DNA from: Rhodocollybia butyracea
Lineage: Eukaryota; Basidiomycota; Agaricomycetes; Agaricales; Omphalotaceae
Assembly (NCBI GenBank): GCA_015501585.1
Contig: JADNRY010000095.1
Span: forward strand, 147,923 to 211,922
DNA length: 64,000 bases
Reading direction: 5' to 3'
The translations under genes were made by a program, and so were the position numbers. Positions 1 to 9,802 of this stretch are shown here, piece by piece (position 1 is the stretch's first letter; every line of letters starts with the position of its first letter). The notes beneath the pieces are model-generated. The model did no database searches. It was not told the DNA's origin and worked only from the letters and a program-made list of their open reading frames with translations.

Positions 1-93
1 TTAGACTGCACATATTATTATGTTACTAGGGAGTCATGAGGCAGGTGAGATACTTGTTTTTACGGAACAATACTTACCTACTTATGCAGTCTT

Positions 94-626
94 TCAATCT
101 TCTTGCACCCAGAGGACGGCTGACATATCTTTGCCAACTCTCCTCCGATAAGCTTCAAAGCTTGTTTCCTCTATAGATTTAGTTTTAACAAACGGACGCA
201 GCCTCAAGAAAACGCTATATCGACAAATGAATAGGTGAGATGCCCGGAGAATTTTCAGTTTAAAGACATGGTTTTGTAGACAGAGAATGAGCAAGGAAAA
301 ATGCGGAAATGAGAAAATATCACCTTCAAGGCTCCGACGTTCTGTACATCCAGGTTGTCCATAACTCGAGTAATCACATCCTGTGCGGCAAGTTCAAGAC
401 CAGCCAAGTTTTCATCTCCGAGAAACTTGCTGTTTTGGCTCATTGCCAGCTCATCCTCTTTGTCCCAACCAAAGTATTGGTTGGAAAAATGTCCAATGCT
501 TTCTGGAATGACTGTAGTCGAGTTGGAGCTTCTGTTACAGCTTGTGGCTCATACAAGTTCCGTTCAAAGTATGGAGAATATCACCGATGGCGGTGCTGGC
601 TTATATCCAGGATGATATACACGTAA
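94..626 (-). CDS. Unidentified coding remnant, probably two or three exons
   Basis: Not recognised. On the minus strand an open stretch from about 530 down to 310 reads like protein (for example IPESIGHFSNQYFGWDKEDE) and ends at a good donor (GTGATATT). A putative intron runs to a TATAG acceptor near 230, and a second open stretch (LRPFVKTKSIEETSFEAYRR) follows, ending at a stop near 94. The joining phase is not clean, and an in-frame stop lies upstream near 555, so either another intron or decay is involved. Composition is charged and soluble; I see no membrane segment or known motif. It may be the 3' part of the same broken locus seen at 717-920 and 1835-2445. The overlapping plus-strand ORF at 309-626 looks less protein-like. 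Confidence 0.35.
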
Positions 627-716
627 GAGGATTACAGCCAGTATGAGATTCGGAAGTACAAATACAAGTCTTGAAAATAGAAATAAGTATCTTGTAGTAA
701 ATTTAGCACAAAACTC

Positions 717-920
717 TTACAAGGACTGAGAGAGAGCTAACTTAAAAAGCCATATGCAGCCAACCATATCCCTGTCACTTTGCAACTTTCTCCGCCATAC
801 AATTTCCTCTATTTGGTCTTGCAACCAAAATACAGGACCCACATGTCCAAAAAATTGATTGAAGTTTAAAGATGTTACTTGGATTGAGAGTGGGACGTTG
901 TTCTGAATGATAATTAACAC
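717..920 (-). CDS. Unidentified coding remnant
   Basis: This is a minus-strand open stretch of about 67 codons containing FNQFFGHVGPVFWLQDQIEEI and a basic/acidic tail. It has no recognised domain. It lies between two other minus-strand coding-like stretches and could be an internal exon of the same decayed gene. Its tail is vaguely like the 94-294 stretch (EE...RRR...D/M...W), which could mean an internal repeat or chance. Confidence that it is a real exon is low. Confidence 0.25.
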   Translation of the reverse strand: MLIIIQNNVPLSIQVTSLNFNQFFGHVGPVFWLQDQIEEIVWRRKLQSDRDMVGCIWLFKLALSQSL

Positions 921-1834
921 TCGAGCCTCCTGTCCGTTGCTAACTGAAGAAAGAGCAACAGGCTCTTGGTCTCCTGAATCTTTTCATGGAGTTGTTTGGG
1001 TTCACCGAGCCGGCTTGAACAGAGTTGGAACAGAGGCTAAAAGTAAAGAAGAAGAAGTAGAACTTGGGGAAGTAGATTGAACACAGAAGGCTTTTCAATA
1101 GAGAAGTTGGTCCTTGTAAAGAATCTGGAGGTGGATAAACCAGGTTGATTCAAAGCTTTGGCGCAGGTTGATTCAGAAGAAGTTGAAGAAAAAAAGAAGC
1201 AGAAAGTCAGAGCCCTCAATCACAGAATTACATCTGGATTCTGCAAACTAATTTGAGTATCAAGAGATTTAGAGCAGATCAGAAAGTCACATGTGATAGA
1301 GTATGCTTTGACATTTCAAATATATCAAAACGAAACACTAATTGGGTCAACAGGATTTGGACAAAATCAGGCTTATTTGGGAAAAATTCCAGAAAAATTC
1401 TCACGCAAAGCCCGCCATAAGGATGAGCCTTCATTACATCTCCTTTGAAGACAAAACACCACCATACAAAACTGTCTTTGAGGGAAAGGTGGGCTCATTG
1501 CAACATTACTGTCTCATGGCCAATTTCTGTTGGAAGTTGGGCTTTCCTGATTCTATATTTGATGACGAACCTAGCTATGCCACTGGGAATACAGGACCTT
1601 TGGCAACCACATTGCAGCCTTCGTCTGTGCCCCCCCAATGCGATCTAATCTGGGGTCGGTGCACTCGTCGGGTACAAGGGGTGGGCGTAGTTGAGCTCAA
1701 TCATGTAAGCGACTCATGTTTAGGCTCCTTCCTTGCTAAATATGAGTGTCTTGATCCCAATTTCGAATGTTGAGGTTAAAGATTGTGGGCCAAAAGGGGG
1801 CAACACTGGACGTAATAAATTCAACCCAGTAATG
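921..1834. other. Interval with no gene I can defend
   Basis: The longest open frame is on the plus strand (1342-1773, 143 codons from a non-ATG start). It overlaps interrupted minus-strand frames and has no recognisable domain. A minus-strand frame at 1037-1219 is Leu/Phe/Ser rich and unconvincing. Because the flanking coding-like stretches are all on the minus strand, this may be decayed sequence of the same locus. The plus-strand frame cannot be excluded. Confidence 0.3.
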
Positions 1835-2445
1835 TCACCGTTGATGCCGCCTTATATCAAAGAGTGGACTGATGCAAGTAGCGTCATTGGTGAGAAATTC
1901 ATTCCCAATGAAAGTGCACGCCCAGGTGTCTCCTGTGGCTATTTTCTACCAGAACCTGCCATGATTGCCAATCTCTCCAATGACAAAACCCGCCAGGTGT
2001 TTCTCCATACGTTCCTTAAGCTGAAAGTGCTTCTCTACTATTGTGTTCAGGTCCTTGGCGTTGACACATCCCATATGTTGGCTAATGACTGGCAAAAGGT
2101 CCTTGGCTTGGAGCATCTGGGGGTTAAAGAGGGTACAAACACGAGTATTCAGTGGATAAAAATTCAGGAGGATCTTCAAAGTACTTTGGAGAAAAACTCA
2201 AATCTGGTATGTATTTTATGCTTTGCTTCTGATTTGTAAACTGACTGTATACTACTGTAGAAACTTGACCTTTCCAAGCTTGGTGAAGTGGTCCCAGTCT
2301 GGAGGGGTACTACATATGCAAAAATCTGGATGAGATACAGTAAATGTTGTTGAGGTGGGAGATCATGCTCACAAACAAGTACCTCTACAACTTGCTTCCT
2401 GGGGTCATGGATGATGAATTGGAGGTTGAACTGGAGCAAGGCCAA
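1835..2445 (-). pseudogene. Broken unidentified gene with frameshift and nonsense codon
   Basis: The minus-strand translation is strongly protein-like but interrupted. The 5' part (2445 to about 2180) reads FIIHDPRKQVVEVLVCEHDL and continues to ...HTRFEFFSK, where a one-base slip near 2178 is needed to continue as ILLNFYPLNTRVCTLFNPQM and then KERMEKHLAGFVIGEIGNHG. A TAG near 1945 interrupts this frame directly after GRFW, but the same frame stays open beyond it (KIATGDTWACTFIGNEF) to a stop at 1835-1837. Continued sense across the stop argues for a recent nonsense mutation rather than a true end. I do not recognise the family; residues are mostly hydrophilic with no signal peptide. The plus-strand frame over the same bases (1733-2239) is longer without interruption but less protein-like, so strand choice is an inference. 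Confidence 0.45.
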
Positions 2446-2511
2446 GTTAGTGAATTGTCAAACACTCTGGACTCAGAGCTTGCTGGCTCTTCTCCATCGG
2501 AACACACGTGT

Positions 2512-4850
2512 TTGGGTATTTACATGTACATCAGGAAAAGCCATTTTTGCCTAGGTGACCCCAGAGTGGCCTGAAGCAAACTAGGTGACCTATGAATCCT
2601 ATGGCATCCTAGGAATTTGGGCTTGTCCCTTGCCAGTCAAGGCTCTTGAGGATTCCCTAGGGTATCCTAGGCAGACCCAGGGCAAGCCTAGGTTTGCCCA
2701 GGTTTGCCCAGGTGTTTCCCAGGTGTTCCCCAGGAGCACCTGGGCAAACCTAGGCTTGCCTAGGGAATCCTCAAGAGCCTTGACTGGCAAGGGACGAGCC
2801 CAAATTCCTAGGATGCCATAGGATTCATAGGTCACCTAGTTTGCTTTAGGCCACTCTGGGGTCACCTAGGCAAAAACGGCTTTTCCTGATGTAGGTGTGT
2901 GAAAGGTGCTATAAAACAACCTAACAAAAACACTACTGCACCTAACCAGACTATCGATATGTAAGGGAGCAAGGGCAGGTTGTCAGAGATTCCCCAAGGG
3001 AAAGGCTTATAATATTGGATGTACACATGCAACTCCAGGTTCAAGACTGTAGTGCTAACATGGGTAACTAAGCTTAGACAACTCTTAGAACTAAGTCGCG
3101 AAAGGCCTAGTTGGGTGTATGGGTGTACAAGGGAACCAGATGTGTATGTCCAAATCAATTAACCAAAACCAAAACCAATACAATGAAACTAAGATTCTCC
3201 TAGGCAAACTCTGGCTCTACACCCATTGCAGTAGCATTATTTAAATACCCAGTATCTGTTGTGGGGATTATGATAATAAACCCAGTAAGCTACTGTGGGC
3301 TATAAGTTGTAGGGGGTATTTTAATACCTCTCTGTTCACATTTGATGAGGTAATGTGACCGGTCATTTGCAGTTTTAGCCAGCTGCATGAAAATGGGTTA
3401 TTTACGGGCCTATTTAGGCAATTTCTGGCGTGGTAGTCTTTTTTGGGCTATGATATTGTGAGTGAACTTAATCACTAGGAACTTGTACCACAAACTTAGT
3501 GGCTTGTCTAACTCTGTGAAGAGGTCAACTAGGGAACCCTCACTCTGGAGCCAAATAATCCCTTACTAGAAGCCATCCCCTCTAAGGAAGCAACTAGATT
3601 TGAGTTGATCTGGAGTTTGAGAGAACTCTACACACTTAAATTTGATCAAGATGTAAATGGGCTTTGTGAAGCATGTGACTTTCTAACAATCACCAAGTCA
3701 GGAGGTGTCACACTACTGATCCTGTGGGGACATTCTACAGAGCACTGGTCTTAGCAGTCAAGTCGAGGGCAAGAAACTTTGAGGTGAAGGAACACAACCA
3801 ATCTCGTACAGAGGAGGTGGCAAGTAACTTGTCTTATTGAATAAATATGTCTGGCTTATATACTGAGTAGAGAGAGTTTAATACAAAAAATAGATGAAAC
3901 AGATACGGAGGGAGATGGAAAGAGAGTGGAACAGAGGAATCTGGCTTGGAAAGGAAACTCCAGCCTATATATGGTACACACAATAAAGAAATAGTCCATT
4001 CTTGGGTATATATATGAGATAAAATATGATTTTATGAGGATTAACATAGTTGTAGAGTGTTTTGATCCAAACAAGGTTTCTCCAATTACTCCACAATTCT
4101 CTGGGGTCAGGAGTACCTTAATGCTTCGTGACCACTTGCCACCCAGTTTCCCTTGGGTGAGTTTCATTCTATTCCTCCAATAGTTCTGTCTATCCTGAGT
4201 GTAATTAACATTCTCTTGAGAAGTCCTGGTGTCTAGCTTCCTAATGATACCACTTATGATAGTCTCAAGCAACTGCACTGAGTGCCTACAAGTGATTCCC
4301 GAGTATGATTTCTAAGATCAAATGTCTCGATTAGCCAAGGCTATCCCAGCATGTAGCTTTCTGTGGAATCACTAAGCATGTTTCCACCACTTTCACGGAT
4401 ATGACCAGTGCTGCAAGTAGACCTCTACAGTTTCCTCAGGATTATTCTGGTCCAATGTTACGGACTGTAAAGTCCTCATCTTAACATAGCTTGTTGGGGG
4501 TCTTAGTGTGAGGGATGCCTTCCCTCAAAAATCCTTCCCTCAAGTAATGCGTTGGCTTAGTACTTATCCCGCTTTGAGATGTCCTGTAGTTTAGAGAGTA
4601 TACAATCTTGGGTATAACTAGATTGACAATCTAGCACTAATATCTCCAGGCAGCCCAGGTATCCTCGCTAGCTTGGCTCTAGGCTACGCTTGTGGGCATA
4701 CGTTCATGGCTTGCTGAGTATTATTGTTAAGTTCTTTGCCTCAGCAACAGCTATCATGCTTGGGCTCCATATAACTCTCTTATTGCATTGTATAACACAT
4801 ACAAAATGTCAAAATGTACAGTTACACGCCTTAGGCCGATTTTAGGCCTA
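2512..4850 (-). repeat. Long dispersed repeat, copy A (LTR-like, interrupted by a MITE)
   Basis: The whole stretch matches the reverse complement of 5709-7550 and most of 12632-14295, and more weakly it matches 10700-12460 in the same orientation. Shared landmarks are the TTAGGCCTAAAAT start, a TATATAGGCTGG box, a CT-rich run, AATAAGACAAG, and a late ATAGTCTGGTTAGGTGC stretch. TATA-like and poly(A)-like signals without pol genes suggest a long solo LTR, but I could not prove TG...CA ends or target duplications. A 140-codon open frame at 3856-4278 (minus) is also open in copy C (13210-13632) with about 14 differences, and is broken in copy B. Copy A contains the foldback MITE at 2529-2891. Confidence 0.7.
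2529..2891. mobile_element. Palindromic foldback MITE, copy 1
   Basis: This 363-bp element is almost entirely an inverted repeat. It starts CATCAGGAAAAGCC, ends GGCTTTTCCTGATG, and has inner arms rich in CCTAGG and CCCAGG blocks. It is flanked by TA on both sides (2527-2528 and 2892-2893). The related repeat copy B around 7505-7545 has the same flanks with a single TA and no insert, which proves insertion with TA duplication. That is typical of Tc1/mariner-class non-autonomous elements. No transposase is encoded. Because of the palindrome, both strands show the same apparent peptide start (MTYESYGILGIWA). Confidence 0.9.
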
Positions 4851-4961
4851 ATAGTGCCAGGTAAAGTTGCTTTGGTGAGGGAGATTGAACTTGTGGAGTA
4901 TGAGGTTGCATATCATTATGTTGCTTCATTTGTGGATTTCTTTAAACATGTGCCTGTACTC

Positions 4962-5424
4962 TAAAGATGTCCACGAGTCTGGGTCAAGTTGTACCCAGAT
5001 CCGTTGCATGAGTACTTGTGGGCCTCAAGGGGCTACCTGTGACCCATATGTATCCGTGGGAAATGGATACCCGGATCCGCAGGTAGTTTAACACAAGTAC
5101 TTGCGGGTACTTGCGGATCCCAGCCAACACAGGTACTCACAAGATGCTTGTGAGTATCTGCAAGTATTTAGTACTTACAATAATAATAAAACGGTTACTA
5201 CATGCAAGGTATGAGTGTGAGATACTCAGTAGGTGTCTAGTGCATAAAATAGAGCATGATGTAGGTAGAGAACAGTACTCCTTGACTGATACAAGTCTAG
5301 AAGCTAAAGAGAGACTATATTCATCATAGTGTACTATAGTGCATATAGCCACTTATAACTTGCTACATGCTAGGTGGACATATGAGCTGCTCAAACAAGG
5401 TCTATTGCATAGAGGAGAGCATAT
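4962..5424. mobile_element. hAT-like MITE, truncated copy
   Basis: It begins with TAAAGATGTCCACGAGTC, the same terminus as the complete element at 47545-48233. Its inner part (about 5110-5424) matches the reverse complement of the middle of that element, including the GGAGAGCATATTCC stretch. The far end is missing: at about 5424 the sequence switches into the right half of a foldback MITE. The order of events cannot be read from this copy alone. Confidence 0.7.
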
Positions 5425-5620
5425 TCCCCAGGAGCACCTGGGCAAACCTGGGCAGACCTAGGCTTGCCCTGGGTTTGCCTAGGATACCCTAGGAAATCCT
5501 CAAGAGCTTTGACTGGCAAGGGACAAGCCCAAATTCCTAGGATGCCATAGGATTCATAGGTCACCTAGTTTGCTTTAGGCCACTCTGGGGTCACCTAGGC
5601 AAAAACGGCTTTTCCTGATG
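5425..5620. mobile_element. Palindromic foldback MITE, half copy (copy 2)
   Basis: The sequence matches only the right half of the element at 2529-2891, from the central CCCCAGGAGCACCTGGGC to the terminal GGCTTTTCCTGATG. The left arm is absent and the junction is with a truncated hAT-like MITE. A half copy ending at the symmetry centre is what a hairpin-mediated deletion or abortive repair would leave. Confidence 0.8.
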
Positions 5621-5708
5621 TGGGATGTGTGGTATAGCTATTAACTAGACCCTCATCACACCAAGTAGTCCCAAGAGAAACAGAGATAAATTCAGCCAAC
5701 AGCGGTAT

Positions 5709-7550
5709 TAGGCCTAAAATTGGCCTAAGGCATGTAACCGTACACTTTAACATTTTGGACGCATTATACAATGCAATAAGAGAGTTATACAGAGCCCGAG
5801 CATGATAGCTGTTGCTGAGCCAAAGAACTTAACAATAATCCTCAGCAAGCCGTGAAGGTACGCCCACAAGCGTAGCCTCGAGCCAAGCTAGCAAGGATAC
5901 CTGGGCTGCCCGGAGATGTAACACTAGATTGTCAATCTAGTTATACCCAAGAGTGTATACTCTCTAAATTACAGGACATCTCGAAGCGAGATAAGTACTA
6001 AGCCAACACATTACTCAAGGGAAGGAATTATGAGGGAAGGCATCCCTTGCACTAAGACCCCCAACAAGCTATGTTAAGATGTGGACCTTACAGTCTGTAA
6101 CAATGGACCAGAATGATCCCGAGGAAACCATAGAGGTCTATTCGCGGCACCGGTCATAACCGTAAGGACAGTAGAAACATGCTTAGCGGTCCTACAGAAA
6201 GCTATGCGCCGGGATAGCCTTGGAAAATTGAAACATTTTGATCTTAGAAATCATACACGGGAGGTCTTATCCGTTAAAGCCAACTATCAGGAATCACTTG
6301 TACATACTCAGCGCAGTTGCTTGAGGCTATCATAAGTGGTGTCGTTGGAAAGCTAGACAACGGGCCTTCTCGAGAGATTGTTAATCACACTCAGGATGGA
6401 CAGAACTATCTGAGGAATAGAATGAAACTCACCCAAGGGAAACTGGGTGGCGAGTGATCATGAAGCGTAAAGGTACTCCTGACCCTGGAGAATTGTGGAG
6501 TAATTGGAGAAACCTTGCTCGGATCAAAACACTTTAAAACTATGTTAATCCTCACAAAATCATATTTTACCTCTGATATATACCCAAGAATGGACTATTT
6601 CTTTATTGTGTGTACCATATATAGGCTGGAGTTTCCTTTCCAAGCCAGATTCCTCTGTTCCACTCTCTTTCCGTCTCTCTCCGTATCTGTTTCATCTATT
6701 TTTTGTATTAAACTCTCTCTACTCAGTATATAAGCCAGACATATTTATTCAATAAGACAAGTTTCTTGCCTTCGACTTGACTGCTAAGACCAGTGCTCCG
6801 TGGAATGTCCCCACGGGATCAGTAGCGTGACGCCTCCTGACTTGGTTATCTTAAGAAAGTAATAAACTTCATGCGCTTTGCAAAGCCCATTTATATCTTG
6901 ATCGAATTTAAGTGTGTAGAGTTCTCTCGAACTCCTGATCAACTCAAATCTAGTTGCTTCCTTAGAGGGGATGGCTTCTAGTAAGGGATTATCCAGCTCC
7001 AGAGTGAGGGTTCCTTAGTTGACTTCTTCACAAAGTTAGACAAGCCACTAAGATTGTGGTACAAGTTCCTAGTGATTAAGTTCACTCACAATATTGTAGC
7101 TTGGCCCAGAGTTTGGTCAAGGACTTTATGGCATCACAGCAGCTAGTGCCAGAGTTTGCCTAGGGTTGTTGACAAACCTTGAGATTACTATTCTAGCTAG
7201 AGCCAGAGTTTGCCTAGGAGAATCTTAGTTTTTGTTGTATTGGTTTTGGTTTTGGTTAATTGGTTTGGACATACACACCTGGTTCCCTCATATACTCATA
7301 CACCCCAACTAGGCTTCTCGCGACTTAGTTATAAGAGTTGTCTAAGCTTAGTTACCCACATTAGCACTACAGTCTTGAACCTGGAGCAGTCGTGCACGTA
7401 CATCCGACATTACAAGACTTTCCCTCGGGGAATCTCTGACAACCCACCCTCGCTCCCTTACATATCGATAGTCTGGTTAGGTGCGGTAGTGTTTTTGTTA
7501 GGTTGTTTTATAGCACCTTTTGCATACCTACACATAAATACCCAAATAGC
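5709..7550 (+). repeat. Long dispersed repeat, copy B (LTR-like)
   Basis: This is the plus-orientation copy of the repeat also at 2512-4850 (minus) and 12632-14295 (plus). It starts TTAGGCCTAAAATTGGCC and carries the TATATAGGCTGGAG box near 6611 and AATAAGACAAG near 6752. The open frame seen in copies A and C is reduced here to 6515-6733. Its 3' end preserves the uninterrupted target of the foldback MITE. Together with copy A it forms a large inverted repeat around 4850-5709. Confidence 0.7.
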
Positions 7551-7653
7551 GGATTCGGTAAAGCCTTTTAAAAGGCCCCCAATGGGTGTTGTGGGAGCCT
7601 TTGAAAAGGCCAGCGATGGCACTTTGACCTTCCCAATTAAGAAGCCTGCTCCT

Positions 7654-7982
7654 TAAGGATGGACATGAGTCTGGACCCGCTGCACAGGTACCTGGACCCA
7701 AAAAAAAATGACCTGTGACCTGACCTGGACCCGGGGAAATGGGTACCTGGATCTGGCAGATCTGGGTCGTACAGGTCTACCTGCAGGTACCTGGCAATAT
7801 TTGTACTTACAATGTACATATATAGTACATTACAAGGTCTGGAAATCCCCAAGGGGTGACCTACAACCTGACCTGGACTCGTGGGAATGGGTACCTGGAA
7901 CCAGTGGATCTGGGTCAGACGGGTATTCCCATGGGGTTGACTGTGAGTCACCTGTAAAGATCTGGACTTGTGTCCATTCTTA
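7654..7982. mobile_element. hAT-like MITE with perfect 8-bp target duplication
   Basis: This 329-bp element has TIRs TAAGGATGGACATGAGTCTG and the complement of CTTGTGTCCATTCTTA. CTGCTCCT occurs immediately before (7646-7653) and after (7983-7990) it, a perfect 8-bp target duplication as made by hAT-superfamily transposases. The interior has repeated ACCTGGA/GGGTACCTGG blocks shared with 8671-8993. It is non-coding. Confidence 0.88.
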
Positions 7983-8094
7983 CTGCTCCTCACAGAGAGA
8001 ATCATAAATTCTCTATATCTCAAGAACAAGACATTTTGAGGAAAAACTGACACCCTGCTCTTGCCCCCCTATCAGTCACCTCTACCTATTGGCA

Positions 8095-8250
8095 CCATCT
8101 CCCTAACCCTAACCCTAGCCATTGACCCGGAACCAAAGCCCTAACCCTAAATCCTAACCCTAACCCCTAACCAAAAGCTAACCTTAAAACAGCACCTGCA
8201 CCCCAAATATATTCTCAACTCTAACCCCTAACCTTAACCCCTAACTTGCC
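8095..8250. repeat. Interstitial telomere-like CCCTAA repeats
   Basis: Several short runs of CCCTAA (complement TTAGGG, the usual fungal telomere unit) occur with degenerate spacers, densest at about 8099-8165 and again near 8215-8245. They lie inside the TIR element at 7553-8425 and not at a sequence end. They could be a telomeric capture during break repair, a relic of a chromosome end, or simple-sequence growth. Confidence 0.75.
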
Positions 8251-8260
8251 AGTTTTGGAA

Positions 8261-8311
8261 CTGTTTTGGACAGCTCTCTAATGTATCCCTAACGAGAGCT
8301 GCCCAAAACAG
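8261..8311. other. 18-bp arm hairpin
   Basis: CTGTTTTGGACAGCTCTC (8261-8278) and GAGAGCTGCCCAAAACAG (8294-8311) are complementary with one mismatch around a 15-nt loop. It lies directly beside the telomere-like repeats. It may be a structural end of a smaller nested element. No coding role is visible. Confidence 0.7.
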
Positions 8312-8670
8312 TGCTTAGTAAGTCTTTCATAACTTCTGTATTTGGGGTGGTCAAAGTGCCATTGCCGGCCTTTTCAAAGGACCCCACGACACCTATTATG
8401 ATTCTTTTATAAGGCCATACAGAATGTAGTGCAGCCAATTGGCCAAAGAGTATAAAGACAAGAAGAGGACTAAGGCAGAACTTAGTTGGATGGAAGGTCT
8501 GGTTTATCCAAGCTGATATTTAAACTGAGGTCACCATCTACTGTACAAAGTCATACTACTTATATACCTATAGAAAAGGCAATAGTCAGAGACAAGTTTG
8601 GGAGACCAAAGTGAGTGATATTAATATAAGACAATAGAACTGAATAGTTCAGGAAGGCAATAGAGTCAGA

Positions 8671-8993
8671 TAGAGATGGACACATGTCTGGGTCCCAGAC
8701 AACCCAGATCTGCCGCATGGGTGCCAGTGGAAAATAATCCTGACCTGTGACTGACCCGGACCCATGGGAAATGGGTACCTGGATCTGCTGGATCCAGGTC
8801 ATGCAGGTCAATCTGCGGGTATTGGTACTAAAATGGTACTTTACAAGGTCTGGAAGTCACCAAAGGATGACCTGTGACTGACCTAGACCCGTGGGAATGG
8901 GTACCTGGATCCGGCGGATCCAGGTCCAACAGGTATTCCCACATGTCAAATCTGCGGGTCATCTGTTAGGACCTGGACTCATGTCCATCCTTA
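8671..8993. mobile_element. hAT-like MITE with perfect 8-bp target duplication
   Basis: This 323-bp element has TIRs TAGAGATGGACACATGTCTG and the complement of GGACTCATGTCCATCCTTA. GAGTCAGA is found on both sides (8663-8670 and 8994-9001). Its interior blocks (GTGGGAATGGGTACCTGGAT and similar) match the element at 7654-7982. It is the same family and is non-coding. Confidence 0.88.
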
Positions 8994-9429
8994 GAGTCAG
9001 AAGATAATTAATAAGGACCAATGATATGATAGTCCAAAGAAGTTCAGATAAGAAGTAAGAGATAAGGTAAAGAGATAAGGGATAGATGAGATAAGTATCG
9101 GAAAGGAATTGGATACATGCTGGATTGATGGCCATAGTGGTCCACAGGTGATCCAAGACTCAGCAAGTCGGCATAATCATAACAGAGTTTACATTACTTA
9201 TGTTGAACCTACTGTATCGAGTATAGGTATAGGCATTTTCTAAAGGCTTGTCAATAGTTCACCATTATGTGTAACTTCCTCTTCAGTTCTTATCCTGATT
9301 CCTAGTTCAATCAACTTGTTGTATTAGAAGTAATATTATGTTAGTAGTGTGCATATAATATGCTAGGCAAAGGTCCAAGGCATGTTCTTGCTAAGTTAGG
9401 ATGAGGGTTAAGAGTATCTAACCTGACTA
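8994..9429. other. AT-rich spacer, no gene seen
   Basis: I see short GATAAG/AATAAG-like simple sequence and no protein-like frame. The 65-codon minus-strand frame at 8959-9156 overlaps the MITE terminus and is not credible as a gene. Confidence 0.5.
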
Positions 9430-9802
9430 CATCAGGAAAAGCCATTTTTGCCTAGGTGACCCCAGAGTGGCCTAAAGCAAACTAGGTGACCTATGAATCC
9501 TATGGCATCCTAGGAATTTGGGCTCATCCCTTGCCAGTCAAGGCTCTTGAGGATTCCCTAGGCAAGCCTAGGTCTGCCCAGGTTTGCCCAGGTGCTCCTG
9601 GGGAACACCTGGGGAACACCTGGGTAAACCTGGGCAAACCTAGGCTTGCCCTGGGTTTGCCTAGGATACCCTAGGGAATCCTCAAGAGCCTTGACTGGCA
9701 AGGGACGAGCCCAAATTCCTAGGATGCCATAGGATTCATAGGTCACCTAGTTTGCTTTAGGCCACTCTGGGGTCACCTAGGCAAAAACGGCTTTTCCTGA
9801 TG
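9430..9802. mobile_element. Palindromic foldback MITE, copy 3
   Basis: This is a full-length inverted-repeat copy (373 bp) with the same CATCAGGAAAAGCC ends as copy 1 and very similar arms. ACTA occurs on both flanks (9426-9429 and 9803-9806), not a simple TA pair. This may be chance around a TA target or a small change at the junction. Short peptides from the two strands again start with the same residues (MTYESYGILGIWA). Confidence 0.88.

Larger units (their letters stand above)
7553..8425. mobile_element. Putative TIR element with nested MITE and telomere-like repeats
   Basis: The left end (about 7553-7632) and the reverse complement of the right end (about 8345-8425) match over roughly 80 bp, imperfectly at the outer edge and well in a core around GCCTTTGAAAAGGCC and GGCACTTTGACC. 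Inside are a complete hAT-like MITE (7654-7982), a CCCTAA-rich stretch and a near-perfect hairpin. No transposase frame is present. I did not find a clear target duplication, so the outer limits are approximate. Confidence 0.55.

Noticed and set aside
1342..2574. Series of plus-strand ORFs that could form a gene
   Set aside because: They start at non-ATG or internal codons, have no recognised domain, and overlap more protein-like minus-strand frames. Left as uncertain and not called.
3856..4278. 140-codon ORF shared by two copies of the long repeat
   Set aside because: The two copies are so similar in DNA that a shared frame is expected without selection, and the ORF spans TATA- and CT-rich promoter-like sequence. 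Kept only as a note in the repeat entries.
2512..7550. Complete LTR retrotransposon bounded by copies A and B
   Set aside because: The copies are in opposite orientation and the 860 bp between them contain only MITE pieces and no gag or pol.
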